The position numbers and the translations under genes were made by a program. A model generated the notes under the pieces. It had not been told where the DNA came from. It made no database searches and worked only from the letters and a program-made list of their open reading frames with translations. Of a stretch of DNA of 64,000 nucleotides, positions 23,771 to 34,457 are shown in pieces. Source of the DNA: an uncultured Pelagibacteraceae bacterium (GTDB lineage Bacteria; Pseudomonadota; Alphaproteobacteria; Pelagibacterales; AG-422-B15); NCBI GenBank assembly GCA_902517885.1, contig CABYDZ010000004.1:1-64000 (forward strand), given 5' to 3'. Position 1 is the stretch's first letter, and each line of letters starts with the position of its first letter.

Positions 23771-25154
23771 TTTTGATCTCCTTACGAGCAATGGCAATCA
23801 TTTTTTTTATTTGACTTATAGCAGTGCCACCGTAACTCTGTTTATTATTAACACTTTTTTTTATACTAAGGAAATTATATAAAGATTTATCAATATTTTG
23901 ATCAAATGATTTATAATCACGAAGTGTAATATCTTTTAAGAATAATTTCTTTTTCTCAGCAAAATTTACAATTTTTCCAGTAAGACTGTGCGCATCTCTG
24001 AAAGTATAATTTAGCTTAATTACAAGCCAATCTGCTAATTCAGTAGCATTTATGTAGGTTTTAGAGATAATCTTCTCTGCAGATTTTTTGTTAATTTCTA
24101 ATGAGTCAATGATTTCAACCATACAATCTAAACAAATATGCAACGTTTCACTTGTTGATGTAACTAAGATTTTATCTTCTTGAAGATCTTTACTGTAAGT
24201 CAGGGGCAGTGACTTCATTAGATTTAGCATCGATGAAAGATTACCTATTGCAATAGAAGCTTTGGCTCTTATAAGCTCAGCACCGTCTGGATTCCTTTTT
24301 TGCGGCATTATAGATGAGCTAGACATTAACTGATCACCAATTTTGAAGAAGTTAATTAGATCTGAAGAATAAAGCGCAACTTCTTCTGCGATCCTTGACA
24401 GGTGCATAGAAAGTAACGAAGCACTTGATAAAAAATCAATAACAAAATCTCTGTCCGAAACTGTATCTAGAGAGTTTCTTGTAGGTTTTTTGAAGCCTAG
24501 GGTTTTAGTAGTTTTGTTTCGATTTATAGAAAAATTAGTTCCTGCGAGTGCGCCGACACCTAGAGGATTTTCATCAAGTCTTTTTAATGAGTCCCCAAAC
24601 CTAGTAGTGTCTCTTGAAAACATTTCATAGTAAGCCATAAAATAATGGCCAGCAGATATAGGCTGTGCAGACTGAAAGTGTGTAAGCCCTGGTAGCAATA
24701 TTTCAATATTTTTATTTGCAGACTTCACTAAAGAGTTTTTCAATCTTTTTATTTTTTTTGAAATTAATACATTATCTTTTTTCATCCATAGTTTCAGATC
24801 CGTTATCACTTGATCATTTCTTGAACGCGCAGTATGAAGCTTACCTGCAACATCGCCTATGATTTCACTTAATCTATATTCAATATTCATATGAATATCT
24901 TCTAATTGATTATCAAACTTAAATTTATTATTTTTTATTTCAGATTTAATCTTTTTCAACCCGCTTATGATTTTATTTGAATCACTTACTGAAATAATTC
25001 TTTGTGAACCAAGCATTGATGCATGAGCAATAGATGCCACAATATCTTCATTGAATAAAAATTTATCAAATTCGATAGAAGAATTGATTTTTTCAAAGGC
25101 TGCGCTCACTGGTTTTTTAAACCTATTTCTTAATTTATTTTTTTTTATAGACAT
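23757..25154 (-). CDS. argH: Argininosuccinate lyase
   Basis: HTARSRNDQV; GSSSIMPQKRNPD-type signature (SSSIMPQKRNPDGAEL). Confidence 0.96.
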   Translation of the reverse strand: MSIKKNKLRNRFKKPVSAAFEKINSSIEFDKFLFNEDIVASIAHASMLGSQRIISVSDSNKIISGLKKIKSEIKNNKFKFDNQLEDIHMNIEYRLSEIIGDVAGKLHTARSRNDQVITDLKLWMKKDNVLISKKIKRLKNSLVKSANKNIEILLPGLTHFQSAQPISAGHYFMAYYEMFSRDTTRFGDSLKRLDENPLGVGALAGTNFSINRNKTTKTLGFKKPTRNSLDTVSDRDFVIDFLSSASLLSMHLSRIAEEVALYSSDLINFFKIGDQLMSSSSIMPQKRNPDGAELIRAKASIAIGNLSSMLNLMKSLPLTYSKDLQEDKILVTSTSETLHICLDCMVEIIDSLEINKKSAEKIISKTYINATELADWLVIKLNYTFRDAHSLTGKIVNFAEKKKLFLKDITLRDYKSFDQNIDKSLYNFLSIKKSVNNKQSYGGTAISQIKKMIAIARKEIKNEKY

Positions 25155-25182
25155 TTTACTCTAAGATTATACTTTCCAATTT

Positions 25183-25719
25183 ATGTTGCTTAAAAACTTT
25201 AGGTCCAGATTAATTTTGATGGTATATGCCATAATTCTCTTGTTTTGCAACAGTTTATATAATTCATACTTAAGTGCTAATGAACTTATCATTTATGAAA
25301 AGCAAGGTTTTTCCAGTAAATTTCAAGATATAAATAGTACTGAATTGGATCTGAAAAATTTTGAGGGAAAACTAATTTTAGTTAATCTTTGGGCAACATG
25401 GTGTGAACCTTGCAAAGAAGAAATGCCTTCTTTAGATAGATTGCAAAAAAAATTTGATAAAAATGTTTTTCAAATCCTCCCAATCAGCCTAGATCGAGGA
25501 CCGAAAAAAAATTCAATCAACTTTTTTAAAGAATATAATATTGAAGAATTAGATATTTATTTTGATGACAAGAACAATATCCCAAGAGAGGCAAAGGCAG
25601 TTGGGTTACCTTACTCTATTTTTATTAACCAGAATGGTAATGAGATTGCTAAGTTAATTGGTCCAGCAGAATGGGACAGTGATTATTTTGTAAACTTTAT
25701 TAGAAAAACTCTAAACTAA
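25183..25719 (+). CDS. TlpA-like periplasmic thioredoxin
   Basis: LVNLWATWCEPCKEEMPSL. Confidence 0.87.
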   Translation: MLLKNFRSRLILMVYAIILLFCNSLYNSYLSANELIIYEKQGFSSKFQDINSTELDLKNFEGKLILVNLWATWCEPCKEEMPSLDRLQKKFDKNVFQILPISLDRGPKKNSINFFKEYNIEELDIYFDDKNNIPREAKAVGLPYSIFINQNGNEIAKLIGPAEWDSDYFVNFIRKTLN

Positions 25720-26649
25720 TTAAAGAGCTTGTTCTAATTCTGGTAACACCTGAAACAAGTCAGCTACTAATCCGTAATCAGCGACATCAAAAATTGGAGC
25801 TTCTTCATCTTTGTTGATTGCAACTATCACTTTTGAATCTTTCATACCAGCAAGATGCTGGATTGCTCCAGATATTCCCACAGCAATATATAATTCAGGG
25901 GCCACTACTTTACCAGTTTGTCCAACTTGATAATCATTTGGAACAAAGCCTGCATCTACAGCAGCTCTTGAAGCACCTACGGCAGCTCCAAGCTTTTCAG
26001 CTACTTTGTCTAAGAGTTCAAAGTTTTCGCCATTTTGCATTCCACGTCCGCCAGAAATAATAGTTTTCGCAGAGGTTAGCTCTGGTCTATCCGATTTAGT
26101 TAACTCTTCTCCTATGAATTCAGAAATCGATGGCATATTTTCAGCATTTATTTTTGTTATCTCACAACCGGAGGATCCCATAGTCGCTGATTTAAAAGCA
26201 GTAGGCCTCACAGTTAGAACCTTTTTTGGATCACTAGTTTGAACTGTAGCGATAGCATTGCCAGCATAAATTGTTCTAATGAAAGTATCGGGTCCTTCAA
26301 TTGCAATGATTTCAGAGATCTGAGAGACATCTAATTTTGCTGCAAGTCTAGGCATAACATTTTTTCCAGTCGTGGTAGCCGCAGCTAAAAAGAATTCATA
26401 ATCTCCAGATATATTTAGTATTAATTGGGTTAGATTTTCAGCCAGTATATTATTAAAACTATCATCATCCACATGCATTAGCTTATTTAGTCCCTCTATT
26501 TTAGAAGCTTCAGCAACAGCAGAATCTATATTTGATCCGACAATTAACCCGTGAACATCTCCATCTATTTGGGACGAAGCTGAGATTGCCTTTAAACTTT
26601 GGTCACTTACTTGTCCATTTGCATGTTCAATAAAAAATAATGTTGTCAT
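25720..26649 (-). CDS. etfA: Electron transfer flavoprotein alpha subunit
   Basis: [40 protein letters not shown]. Confidence 0.97.
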   Translation of the reverse strand: MTTLFFIEHANGQVSDQSLKAISASSQIDGDVHGLIVGSNIDSAVAEASKIEGLNKLMHVDDDSFNNILAENLTQLILNISGDYEFFLAAATTTGKNVMPRLAAKLDVSQISEIIAIEGPDTFIRTIYAGNAIATVQTSDPKKVLTVRPTAFKSATMGSSGCEITKINAENMPSISEFIGEELTKSDRPELTSAKTIISGGRGMQNGENFELLDKVAEKLGAAVGASRAAVDAGFVPNDYQVGQTGKVVAPELYIAVGISGAIQHLAGMKDSKVIVAINKDEEAPIFDVADYGLVADLFQVLPELEQAL

Positions 26650-27395
26650 ATAACACCTGCCTCATTTTTAAGTTTTTCAACTAATTCAGAAATATTTTCT
26701 ACTTTAATGCCCGCTTCTCTCTTTGGAGGCTCTATAACTTTTAATACTTTCACTCTAGGGGTGACGTCAATTCCGTAATCCTCTGGTGATTTTTGATCAA
26801 TAGGTTTTTTCTTTGCTTTCATTATATTTGGAAGAGAAGCATATCGAGGCTCATTTAATCTTAAGTCGGTTGTGATAATAGCCGGCATGTTTAGGCTTAC
26901 TGTTTGTAAGCCACCGTCAATTTCTCGAGTAACTTTTACTTTATCTGACTCTATTTCAATTTTAGAAGCAAAGGTACCTTGAGGCATGTCAGTTAAAGCT
27001 GCCAACATTTGGCCTGTTTGATTATTGTCACCATCAATAGCTTGCTTACCGGAAATAACTAGTCCTGGAGATTCCTGTTCACAAATTTTCGATAAGATTT
27101 TTGCTATAGATATTGGTTCAATTTTCTCTTCAGTTAAAACATGTATTCCTCTATCCGCACCCATTGCTAATGCTGTTCTTATGGTTTCTTGGCAGGTCTG
27201 ATTTCCTATTGATACAGCAATTATTTCTTCAGCTTTTCCAGCTTCTTTCAACCTAATCGCTTCTTCAACTGCAATTTCACAGAAAGGGTTCATTGACATT
27301 TTTACATTTTCAGTTTCGACACCAGATTGATCAGATTTAACTCTAATATTTACGTAAGGGTCGATAACACGTTTTACTGGGACTAAAATTTTCAT
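26646..27395 (-). CDS. etfB: Electron transfer flavoprotein beta subunit
   Basis: [38 protein letters not shown]. Confidence 0.97.
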   Translation of the reverse strand: MKILVPVKRVIDPYVNIRVKSDQSGVETENVKMSMNPFCEIAVEEAIRLKEAGKAEEIIAVSIGNQTCQETIRTALAMGADRGIHVLTEEKIEPISIAKILSKICEQESPGLVISGKQAIDGDNNQTGQMLAALTDMPQGTFASKIEIESDKVKVTREIDGGLQTVSLNMPAIITTDLRLNEPRYASLPNIMKAKKKPIDQKSPEDYGIDVTPRVKVLKVIEPPKREAGIKVENISELVEKLKNEAGVI

Positions 27396-27434
27396 AATTG
27401 ATTTATAATACCTTTTTTATTTGAGTAAACATAT

Positions 27435-27998
27435 TTATACATTCTTGCCAGGCTTCCACAGAATATCTTTTTTTCCATTATCATTTTCTACACGTGATAG
27501 TACAAAAAACAAATCTGATAAACGATTGATATACTTAAGGGCCTGCTCATTTATATTTTCTTTTTTTGATAAAGTTACAATTAAAGTTTCAGCTCTTCTT
27601 GCCACAGTTCGTGCGTTGTGAAAAAATGACGCAGCTTTACTTCCTCCAGGCAATACAAAAGAACCTAGGGGTTTTAATTTTTTATTATACTTATCAATAA
27701 TCTTTTCTATTCTATCAACTTGATTGCTGGTAATTCTAAGCGGCTCATACTTAGGTTTTGCTTCTATTGGCGTTGCAAGATCTGCTCCTAAGTCAAAAAG
27801 ATCATTTTGAATTTCTGAAGTTATTTTTTTTATGCTTGACCTCGTATAAAGGTTAACAATACCTAGTATTGAATTCAGCTCATCTACTGTTCCGTAAGCT
27901 TTGATGCGAATGTTGTCTTTGAAGATTCTTTTACCATTAACTAAACCAGTCTTACCCTTATCACCTGCCTTAGTATAAATTTTATTGAGTTTTACCAT
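27435..27998 (-). CDS. Cob(I)alamin adenosyltransferase (PduO type)
   Basis: KIYTKAGDKGKTGLVNGKRIFKD...GTVDELNS; NARTVARRAE. Confidence 0.93.
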   Translation of the reverse strand: MVKLNKIYTKAGDKGKTGLVNGKRIFKDNIRIKAYGTVDELNSILGIVNLYTRSSIKKITSEIQNDLFDLGADLATPIEAKPKYEPLRITSNQVDRIEKIIDKYNKKLKPLGSFVLPGGSKAASFFHNARTVARRAETLIVTLSKKENINEQALKYINRLSDLFFVLSRVENDNGKKDILWKPGKNV

Positions 27999-28201
27999 TA
28001 ACTATTAGTAGAGAAGTACAATGCGCTCATGATAATGACAATAGCGACAAACTGAAGTGTAATTCTTAACCGCATTAATTTATTTGCGTATTTTTTATTA
28101 AAGTCTCCACCCTTAAACATAGCATATATTCCCGTACCCAATACTGCTAGCACTGCTAGTAAAGAAATGGGTATTAATAGATAATATAAAAAACCTGGCA
28201 T
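27998..28201 (-). CDS. Twin-transmembrane / HIG1-like small protein
   Basis: 67 aa, two TM segments, RLRITLQFVAI; adjacent to ATR. Confidence 0.7.
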   Translation of the reverse strand: MPGFLYYLLIPISLLAVLAVLGTGIYAMFKGGDFNKKYANKLMRLRITLQFVAIVIIMSALYFSTNS

Positions 28202-28202
28202 T

Positions 28203-29858
28203 TTAAGATGGATTTGTTGACACTAATCTGCGAGTGACAATGTCTGCCTGTATCTCTGCTGTGCCTTCGAATATATTCAATATTCTTGAGTCACATAGTA
28301 TTCTACTGATTGGGTATTCAAGTGCAAAACCATTACCGCCATGTATTTGCAAGCCATTATCAGCACAAGCCCAAGCAACTCTTGCAGCGAGCATTTTTGC
28401 CATACCCGCTTCAAGATCACATCTGTGACCTTTATCTTTTTCTCTAGCCGCGTAATAAGTTAATTGTCTTGCCGCCATTATTTCAGTAGCCATTGATACA
28501 ATTTTAGAGGCATTTCTTGGCTTATCATAAAGTGATTGGCCGGTAACATTCAATCTATCAATAGCATATTGCATCGATGTTTCAAAAGCTGATTGAGCAA
28601 CACCTAAAGCCCTTGCAGCAGTCTGTATTCTCGCTGACTCAAAAGTTTCCATCATCTGTTTAAATCCATTACCTTCTTCTTCTCCTAATAGATTTTCTTT
28701 CTTTACTTTAAACCCATCGAATGCCATTTCATATTCTTTCATCCCTCTATATCCCAAGACTTCAATTTCACCACCACTAATGCCATCATCAGGAAACATA
28801 TTATCATCGTCACCTCTTTGCTTTTCAGCCAAAAACATTGATAAACCTTTATAACCCTTTTCGTCAGGATTGGTTCGAGCAAGGAGCATCATCACGTCAC
28901 TACGTGCACCATGTGTCACCCAAGTTTTATTTCCAGTAATTGTGTAATGCTCACCATTTGCTACTGCTCTTGTTTTGAAGGAGCCCATATCAGAACCTGA
29001 ATGAGGTTCAGTGAGTACTGCACATGGTAAAGTTTCACCTGATGCAATTTTGGGAAGGAATTTTAATTTTTGATCTTCAGTTCCACCTGTTATTAGAAGC
29101 TCAGCGGCAATATCACCACGTGTTCCCAATGATCCAATGCCAATATATCCTCTAGCGAGTTCTTCTGTCACAACACAGTCTACAAAACGAGACATTCCTA
29201 AGCCGCCATATTCTTCAGGGATTGTGAGACCAAAAACTCCCATCTCTGACATCTTCTCAATAATTTGCATTGGTATTAACTCATCTTTCAAATGCCATTC
29301 ATGAGCATGTGGCGTCACATCGTCCTCAACAAACTTTCTAAACTGGTCTCTGATAATAGATGTCGTCTCGTCAAGATTGCTGTTTCCAAAATTTTTGCTG
29401 CTGAAACCATTTTTTAATAACTGTGCAAGTTTCATTCTATCATTAACACTGTTGCCATTTAGAATTAGATCATTAAATTCTTCAGTTCCATTCTCTTGAA
29501 ATAAACCATTTTTAAGCCCTAGGTCTTGTGGTCGCACATACTCGAGTTGTGACATTGGAATACCTGATTTTATCTGCGCACAATATTCTGAGAATATGAT
29601 TTGAAGCATAAGCTGCTCTGTCTCATTGAAAGCAGAATCCTTATCTAAACTTTCTGCCCAATTTACCATCTCTTTAAGAGTAGCCCTATAAGCTGCAATC
29701 CATGAAAGCCCATGTGCTGCATGCTGTTCTTTATCAAGATTATCTCTTGATAATTTTCCATCAATTATAAGTTCGCTTCTTACATGCTGCAAAGCTGCGT
29801 CGTAATATTTATCGACGGTAATAAGAGCTTTCTGACATTTTGAAATTAATTGGTTCAT
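28203..29858 (-). CDS. mcd: Acyl-CoA dehydrogenase, probable (2S)-methylsuccinyl-CoA dehydrogenase
   Basis: 551 aa with long N-terminal extension characteristic of Mcd; next to ccr and ecm. Confidence 0.88.
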   Translation of the reverse strand: MNQLISKCQKALITVDKYYDAALQHVRSELIIDGKLSRDNLDKEQHAAHGLSWIAAYRATLKEMVNWAESLDKDSAFNETEQLMLQIIFSEYCAQIKSGIPMSQLEYVRPQDLGLKNGLFQENGTEEFNDLILNGNSVNDRMKLAQLLKNGFSSKNFGNSNLDETTSIIRDQFRKFVEDDVTPHAHEWHLKDELIPMQIIEKMSEMGVFGLTIPEEYGGLGMSRFVDCVVTEELARGYIGIGSLGTRGDIAAELLITGGTEDQKLKFLPKIASGETLPCAVLTEPHSGSDMGSFKTRAVANGEHYTITGNKTWVTHGARSDVMMLLARTNPDEKGYKGLSMFLAEKQRGDDDNMFPDDGISGGEIEVLGYRGMKEYEMAFDGFKVKKENLLGEEEGNGFKQMMETFESARIQTAARALGVAQSAFETSMQYAIDRLNVTGQSLYDKPRNASKIVSMATEIMAARQLTYYAAREKDKGHRCDLEAGMAKMLAARVAWACADNGLQIHGGNGFALEYPISRILCDSRILNIFEGTAEIQADIVTRRLVSTNPS

Positions 29859-29867
29859 ATTATAAAT

Positions 29868-31103
29868 TTAGTTAAGAGATTTTTGCCCTTTATTTGCCGC
29901 GCCAACGAGAACAGACATATTGCCACCTTTATGCTCATTATTTAGCATTTTCTCATGCGCATCTGGAATATTTTTCCATGCAAACAACTCAGACATACAA
30001 GGATCTAAAGTTCCATCAATAACAAGTTCATTTGCTGCGTTAGCTTGTTTTGAGTTTCCAAAGTGTGAGCCCTGAAGCCTTTTACTTTGCATCCATAGAT
30101 ATCTTGCATCTAAAGTTAAATTGTAGCCAGTTGTACCAGCACAAATAACAACCATTCCACCGGGTTTTACTACAAAGCAAGAGACAGGAACTGTTGTTTC
30201 TCCTGGGTGCTCAAAGACCATGTCCACATTGTTGCCTTTTCCTGTGAACTCCCATAGAGCTTTTCCAAACTTTCTTACTTCTTTCATATAGTTTCCATAT
30301 GTTTCAGCATCATCAATATCTGGGTGTTCACCCCAACAATTAAAGTCTTTTCTGTTTAGTACTCCCACAGCTCCAAGACTTTTTACATAATCAATTTTTG
30401 AGTTGTCCGAGATAATACCAATAGGTTTTGCTCCAACAATTTTTGCAAGTTGAACCGCCATACTTCCAAGACCACCTGACGCCCCCCATATTAAAACAAA
30501 CTCTCCAGGTTTTAATTCGTTAGGCGCATGACCAAAGAGCATTCTATACGCTGTGGCAAGCGTTAACATATAACAACCACTTTCTTCCCAAGACAGGTTT
30601 GGTGGTTTACGCAAGACCTGATGAGCTTGAACAGATGTAAATTGTGCAAAAGTCCCGTCGGCCGTTTCGTAACCAAACACTTTGTTTGTTTTTGAAACCA
30701 TTGGTTCACCACCGTTAACTTCAGCATCTTCATGATCCCATTGCATTCCATGAATAATTACTTCATCACCTACTTTCCACTTTTTGACTCCTGAGCCAAC
30801 TTTCCAAACTATTCCTGAACAATCTGAACCTGCAATGTGATAATCTTTTTTAGTCATGTCCAAAGTAGATACAGGCTTACCTAAACCTGCCCAAACTCCA
30901 TTATAATTAACACCAGCGGCCATAACAAAAATTAATACATCGTTGGATCCAACTTCAGGTATATCAAATTCTTCTTCCTGAAATGACTTCATGGGATTGC
31001 CATGACGGTCTCTTCTAATAACCCATGCGTGCATTTTTTTTGGGATGTATCCAAGAGGCGGAACCTCACCGATTGCATAAATATCTTTTTCTTCAGTAGT
31101 CAT
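29868..31103 (-). CDS. ccr: Crotonyl-CoA carboxylase/reductase
   Basis: 411 aa, KKMHAWVIRRDRHGNPMKSFQ...AGSDCSGIVWKVG...WGASGGLGSMAVQLAK. Confidence 0.94.
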   Translation of the reverse strand: MTTEEKDIYAIGEVPPLGYIPKKMHAWVIRRDRHGNPMKSFQEEEFDIPEVGSNDVLIFVMAAGVNYNGVWAGLGKPVSTLDMTKKDYHIAGSDCSGIVWKVGSGVKKWKVGDEVIIHGMQWDHEDAEVNGGEPMVSKTNKVFGYETADGTFAQFTSVQAHQVLRKPPNLSWEESGCYMLTLATAYRMLFGHAPNELKPGEFVLIWGASGGLGSMAVQLAKIVGAKPIGIISDNSKIDYVKSLGAVGVLNRKDFNCWGEHPDIDDAETYGNYMKEVRKFGKALWEFTGKGNNVDMVFEHPGETTVPVSCFVVKPGGMVVICAGTTGYNLTLDARYLWMQSKRLQGSHFGNSKQANAANELVIDGTLDPCMSELFAWKNIPDAHEKMLNNEHKGGNMSVLVGAANKGQKSLN

Positions 31104-31237
31104 AAATTAGCTCCTGTAGTGTAAGTTATATAAATCTAATGTTTCTTTTTTCTAGGTTTATAGCCATTTAAAGTAGATTAGTATATACATTTTAGTGAAA
31201 ACGATTTAATTATTCACAAAAAAAACGTTAAAAAACA

Positions 31238-33193
31238 ATGGATAAACCTTGGCTTATACGAACTTATGCAGGACATTCGTCTGCCAAAAAGTCAAATGAA
31301 CTATATCTGAAGAACCTTTCAAAGGGTCAAACCGGCATATCTGTAGCTTTTGATCTGCCAACACAAACTGGCTATGATAGCGATCATATATTATCAAAAG
31401 GCGAAGTAGGCAAGGTAGGAGTTCCAATTTCACACATTGGGGATATGAGGTCTTTGTTTAATCAAATCCCTTTAGATAAGATGAACACTTCAATGACTAT
31501 AAATGCTACTGCTGCATGGTTACTTAGTTTGTATATAGCGGTAGCTGATGAGCAAGGCATTGAAAGAAGCAAGCTTAGGGGCACAACTCAAAATGATGTA
31601 CTAAAAGAATATTTATCGAGAGGCACTTATATCCTTCCTCCAGACCCTAGTTTAAGAATTATTTCTGATGTCATTACTTTTACATTTAAAGAAATGCCTA
31701 ACTGGAATCCAATTAACGTTTGTCCCTATCATCTAGTTGAAGTAGGAGCAACACCTGAGCAGGAGCTTGCTTTTGGTCTTTCAATTGCAGTTGCATATCT
31801 TGATAAAGTGCAGTCTTCTAAAACATTAACTGATGAAGAATTTGAGAATGTTGTCGGTAGGATAAGTTTTTTTGTTAACTCTGGAATTAAGTTTATTACT
31901 GAAATGTGTAAGATGAGGGCTTTTGTTTCTTTATGGGATCGAATTACTAAGGAACGATATAACGTTAAAGACGCAAAAAACAGAAGATTCAGATACGGTA
32001 TGCAAGTTAATAGTCTCGGATTAACCGAGCAGCAACCAGAAAATAATGTTTATAGAATTTTGATCGAAATGCTTGGCGTTGTTCTGTCAAAAGATGCAAG
32101 AGCTAGGGCTGTTCAATTGCCTGCATGGAATGAAGCAATGGGTTTGCCAAGGCCATGGGATCAACAGTGGTCTTTGAGGCTTCAGCAAATTGTAGCCTTT
32201 GAAACAGACTTGCTGCATTTTGAAGATATATTTAATGGCTCAAAAGTTGTAGATGAAAAAGTTAAAGCACTTGAGGAAGCGGCATATGAAGAATTTAATC
32301 ATATATTGTCGATAGGAGGTGCTGTTAAAGCAGTTGAAAGTGGTTATTTGAAACAAGAACTTGTTAATTCACAAAAAGAAAGATTGAGAAAAATAAATAG
32401 CAAAGAACAAATTGTTGTTGGTGTTAATGATTTTATAGAAACGGAAGAGTCACCTTTGACTTCCTCTGATGGAGGAATAGAGACAATAGACCCCAAAATT
32501 GAAAGTGAACAAGTGAATGCTATTCAACAATGGCGAAAAAATAGAGACCAGGGGGCCGCAGATAAAGCATTAAAAGATCTGATTGATGCGGCAAATAATG
32601 GAAGCAATGTGATGGAACCATCCATAGCTGCTGCCAAAGCTGGAGTTACAACAGGTGAATGGTCTGCGGTATTAAGAGATGTTTTTGGAGAGTTTAAAGC
32701 ACCAACAGGTATAAGCAATATACAGCCAACCAACAATGACGATTACAGTGCAATTAGAAAAAGAGTTGAGGACATATCAGATAAAATCGGCAGACGCATT
32801 AAGTTCCTCGTTGGTAAGCCAGGTCTTGATGGTCACTCAAGTGGTGCTGAACAAATAGCTGTGAGCGCTAGTGATTGTGGCATGGATGTTTTATATGAGG
32901 GAATAAGGCTTACACCTGAACAAATAGTTAAATCATCAGTTGAAGAAGATGTTCATATTATTGGTCTCTCTATTCTTTCCGGGTCACATGTCCAACTTGT
33001 TGGAGAAATTATGAATGAAATGAAAAAAAATAAAATAGATGACATACCAGTAATTGTTGGAGGAATCATTCCGACTGAAGATGAAAAACTCTTAATCAAC
33101 AATGGAGTCGAAGCAGTATACACACCAAAAAACTATCAGCTCAAAGATATTATGAGTGATATTGTCGGAATTGTTGAGAAAAGAGTTTCCTAA
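31238..33193 (+). CDS. ecm: Ethylmalonyl-CoA mutase (B12-dependent)
   Basis: 651 aa; [48 protein letters not shown]-terminal B12-binding GLDGHSSGAEQIA. Confidence 0.93.
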   Translation: MDKPWLIRTYAGHSSAKKSNELYLKNLSKGQTGISVAFDLPTQTGYDSDHILSKGEVGKVGVPISHIGDMRSLFNQIPLDKMNTSMTINATAAWLLSLYIAVADEQGIERSKLRGTTQNDVLKEYLSRGTYILPPDPSLRIISDVITFTFKEMPNWNPINVCPYHLVEVGATPEQELAFGLSIAVAYLDKVQSSKTLTDEEFENVVGRISFFVNSGIKFITEMCKMRAFVSLWDRITKERYNVKDAKNRRFRYGMQVNSLGLTEQQPENNVYRILIEMLGVVLSKDARARAVQLPAWNEAMGLPRPWDQQWSLRLQQIVAFETDLLHFEDIFNGSKVVDEKVKALEEAAYEEFNHILSIGGAVKAVESGYLKQELVNSQKERLRKINSKEQIVVGVNDFIETEESPLTSSDGGIETIDPKIESEQVNAIQQWRKNRDQGAADKALKDLIDAANNGSNVMEPSIAAAKAGVTTGEWSAVLRDVFGEFKAPTGISNIQPTNNDDYSAIRKRVEDISDKIGRRIKFLVGKPGLDGHSSGAEQIAVSASDCGMDVLYEGIRLTPEQIVKSSVEEDVHIIGLSILSGSHVQLVGEIMNEMKKNKIDDIPVIVGGIIPTEDEKLLINNGVEAVYTPKNYQLKDIMSDIVGIVEKRVS

Positions 33194-33846
33194 TGTCAAT
33201 TCTTAATGGCCCCGTTATTGAAGCAGCTAACTCACAGAACCCAAAAAAAATTGTGATTTTTTGTCATGGATATGGTGCAGATGGAAATGATTTAATTAGC
33301 TTAGCCAATTATTTTCAGCCAACGCTCCCAGATGCAGTTTTCTTATCTCCTAATGCACCAGAGAAATGCGGCATGAATCCTATGGGTTATCAGTGGTTTG
33401 ATTTTCAATCGGGAGATCCTGCTACAATTTGGAAAGGTGTTTTAACCGCTGCCGATACACTTAGTAAGTTTATTGATGAGCAACTTGAGCATTACAATCT
33501 AACTGATCAAGATTTAGCCCTTGTTGGCTTTAGTCAGGGAACTATGATGAGCCTTCACGTTGGTCTAAGGAGACCAAAGCCAATAAGGGCAATTGTAGGA
33601 TTTTCAGGTAGATTAATTGCACCAGAGTTGTTGGATAAAGAGTTAAAGTCTAAGCCTCCCATTTATCTCATACATGGCGACGCAGACCCAATGGTGCCTT
33701 ACCAAGATACAATTGAAGCTGAAAAAAAATTAAATGGGCTTGGTTTAGATGTAAAAGCCCACATTTCACCAAATACTCCACATTCAATTGCCCAAGACGG
33801 ACTTTCAATTGCCATAGACTTCATAACTGAAAAATTTTCAAATTAA
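33193..33846 (+). CDS. Phospholipase/carboxylesterase (alpha/beta hydrolase)
   Basis: VIFCHGYGADGNDL; VGFSQGTMMSL. Confidence 0.88.
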   Translation: MSILNGPVIEAANSQNPKKIVIFCHGYGADGNDLISLANYFQPTLPDAVFLSPNAPEKCGMNPMGYQWFDFQSGDPATIWKGVLTAADTLSKFIDEQLEHYNLTDQDLALVGFSQGTMMSLHVGLRRPKPIRAIVGFSGRLIAPELLDKELKSKPPIYLIHGDADPMVPYQDTIEAEKKLNGLGLDVKAHISPNTPHSIAQDGLSIAIDFITEKFSN

Positions 33847-33899
33847 TTTCACACAAAATTTTTTTGAATTTTAGATGCATATACATATATAATATTTGT

Positions 33900-34457
33900 A
33901 TGACCGTTCGTGTGCCATTAGAAAAATGTCCTGCTCTAGTATTGAATTCTGACTTTCGTCCACTAAGCCATTACCCTCTCTCCCTGTGGTGTTGGCAAGA
34001 TAGTGTTAAAGCAGTAATTTTAGGAAGAGTAAATATTGTTTCTAATTACACCCGTGAAATTAGTAGTCCAAGCTTTCAGATGTATTTGCCAAGCGTGATA
34101 AGTTTAAAGACTTACATTAAGCCAACTCGAAATCCTATTTTTTCAAGATTCAATGTCTTTTTAAGAGACAAGTTTAGTTGCCAATACTGTGGTTCGAAAA
34201 AAGATTTAACATTCGACCATTTATTGCCTAGAGCACACGGGGGAGAAACAACATGGGAAAATATTGTAACTGCATGTTCAATGTGTAATGTAAAAAAAGG
34301 TGGTAAACTTCTCAAACACTCGGGCATGAAGCCGAAGAATTATCCGAAGGTTCCAACAATGGCTGATCTAGACAAATGTGGAAGATCATTCCCACCAAAT
34401 TTTCTTCATGAGAGTTGGATGGATTTTTTATACTGGGATATACAACTAGAAAAATAA
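33900..34457 (+). CDS. HNH endonuclease family protein
   Basis: CQYCGSKKDLTFDHLLPRAHGGETTWENIVTACSMCNVKK; ATG at 33900 preferred over 33864. Confidence 0.9.
   Translation: MTVRVPLEKCPALVLNSDFRPLSHYPLSLWCWQDSVKAVILGRVNIVSNYTREISSPSFQMYLPSVISLKTYIKPTRNPIFSRFNVFLRDKFSCQYCGSKKDLTFDHLLPRAHGGETTWENIVTACSMCNVKKGGKLLKHSGMKPKNYPKVPTMADLDKCGRSFPPNFLHESWMDFLYWDIQLEK

Noticed and set aside
33864-33899. Upstream start of the HNH protein (MNFRCIYIYNIC)
   Set aside because: Downstream ATG at 33900 begins the conserved region and the extension is AT-rich with no homologous character
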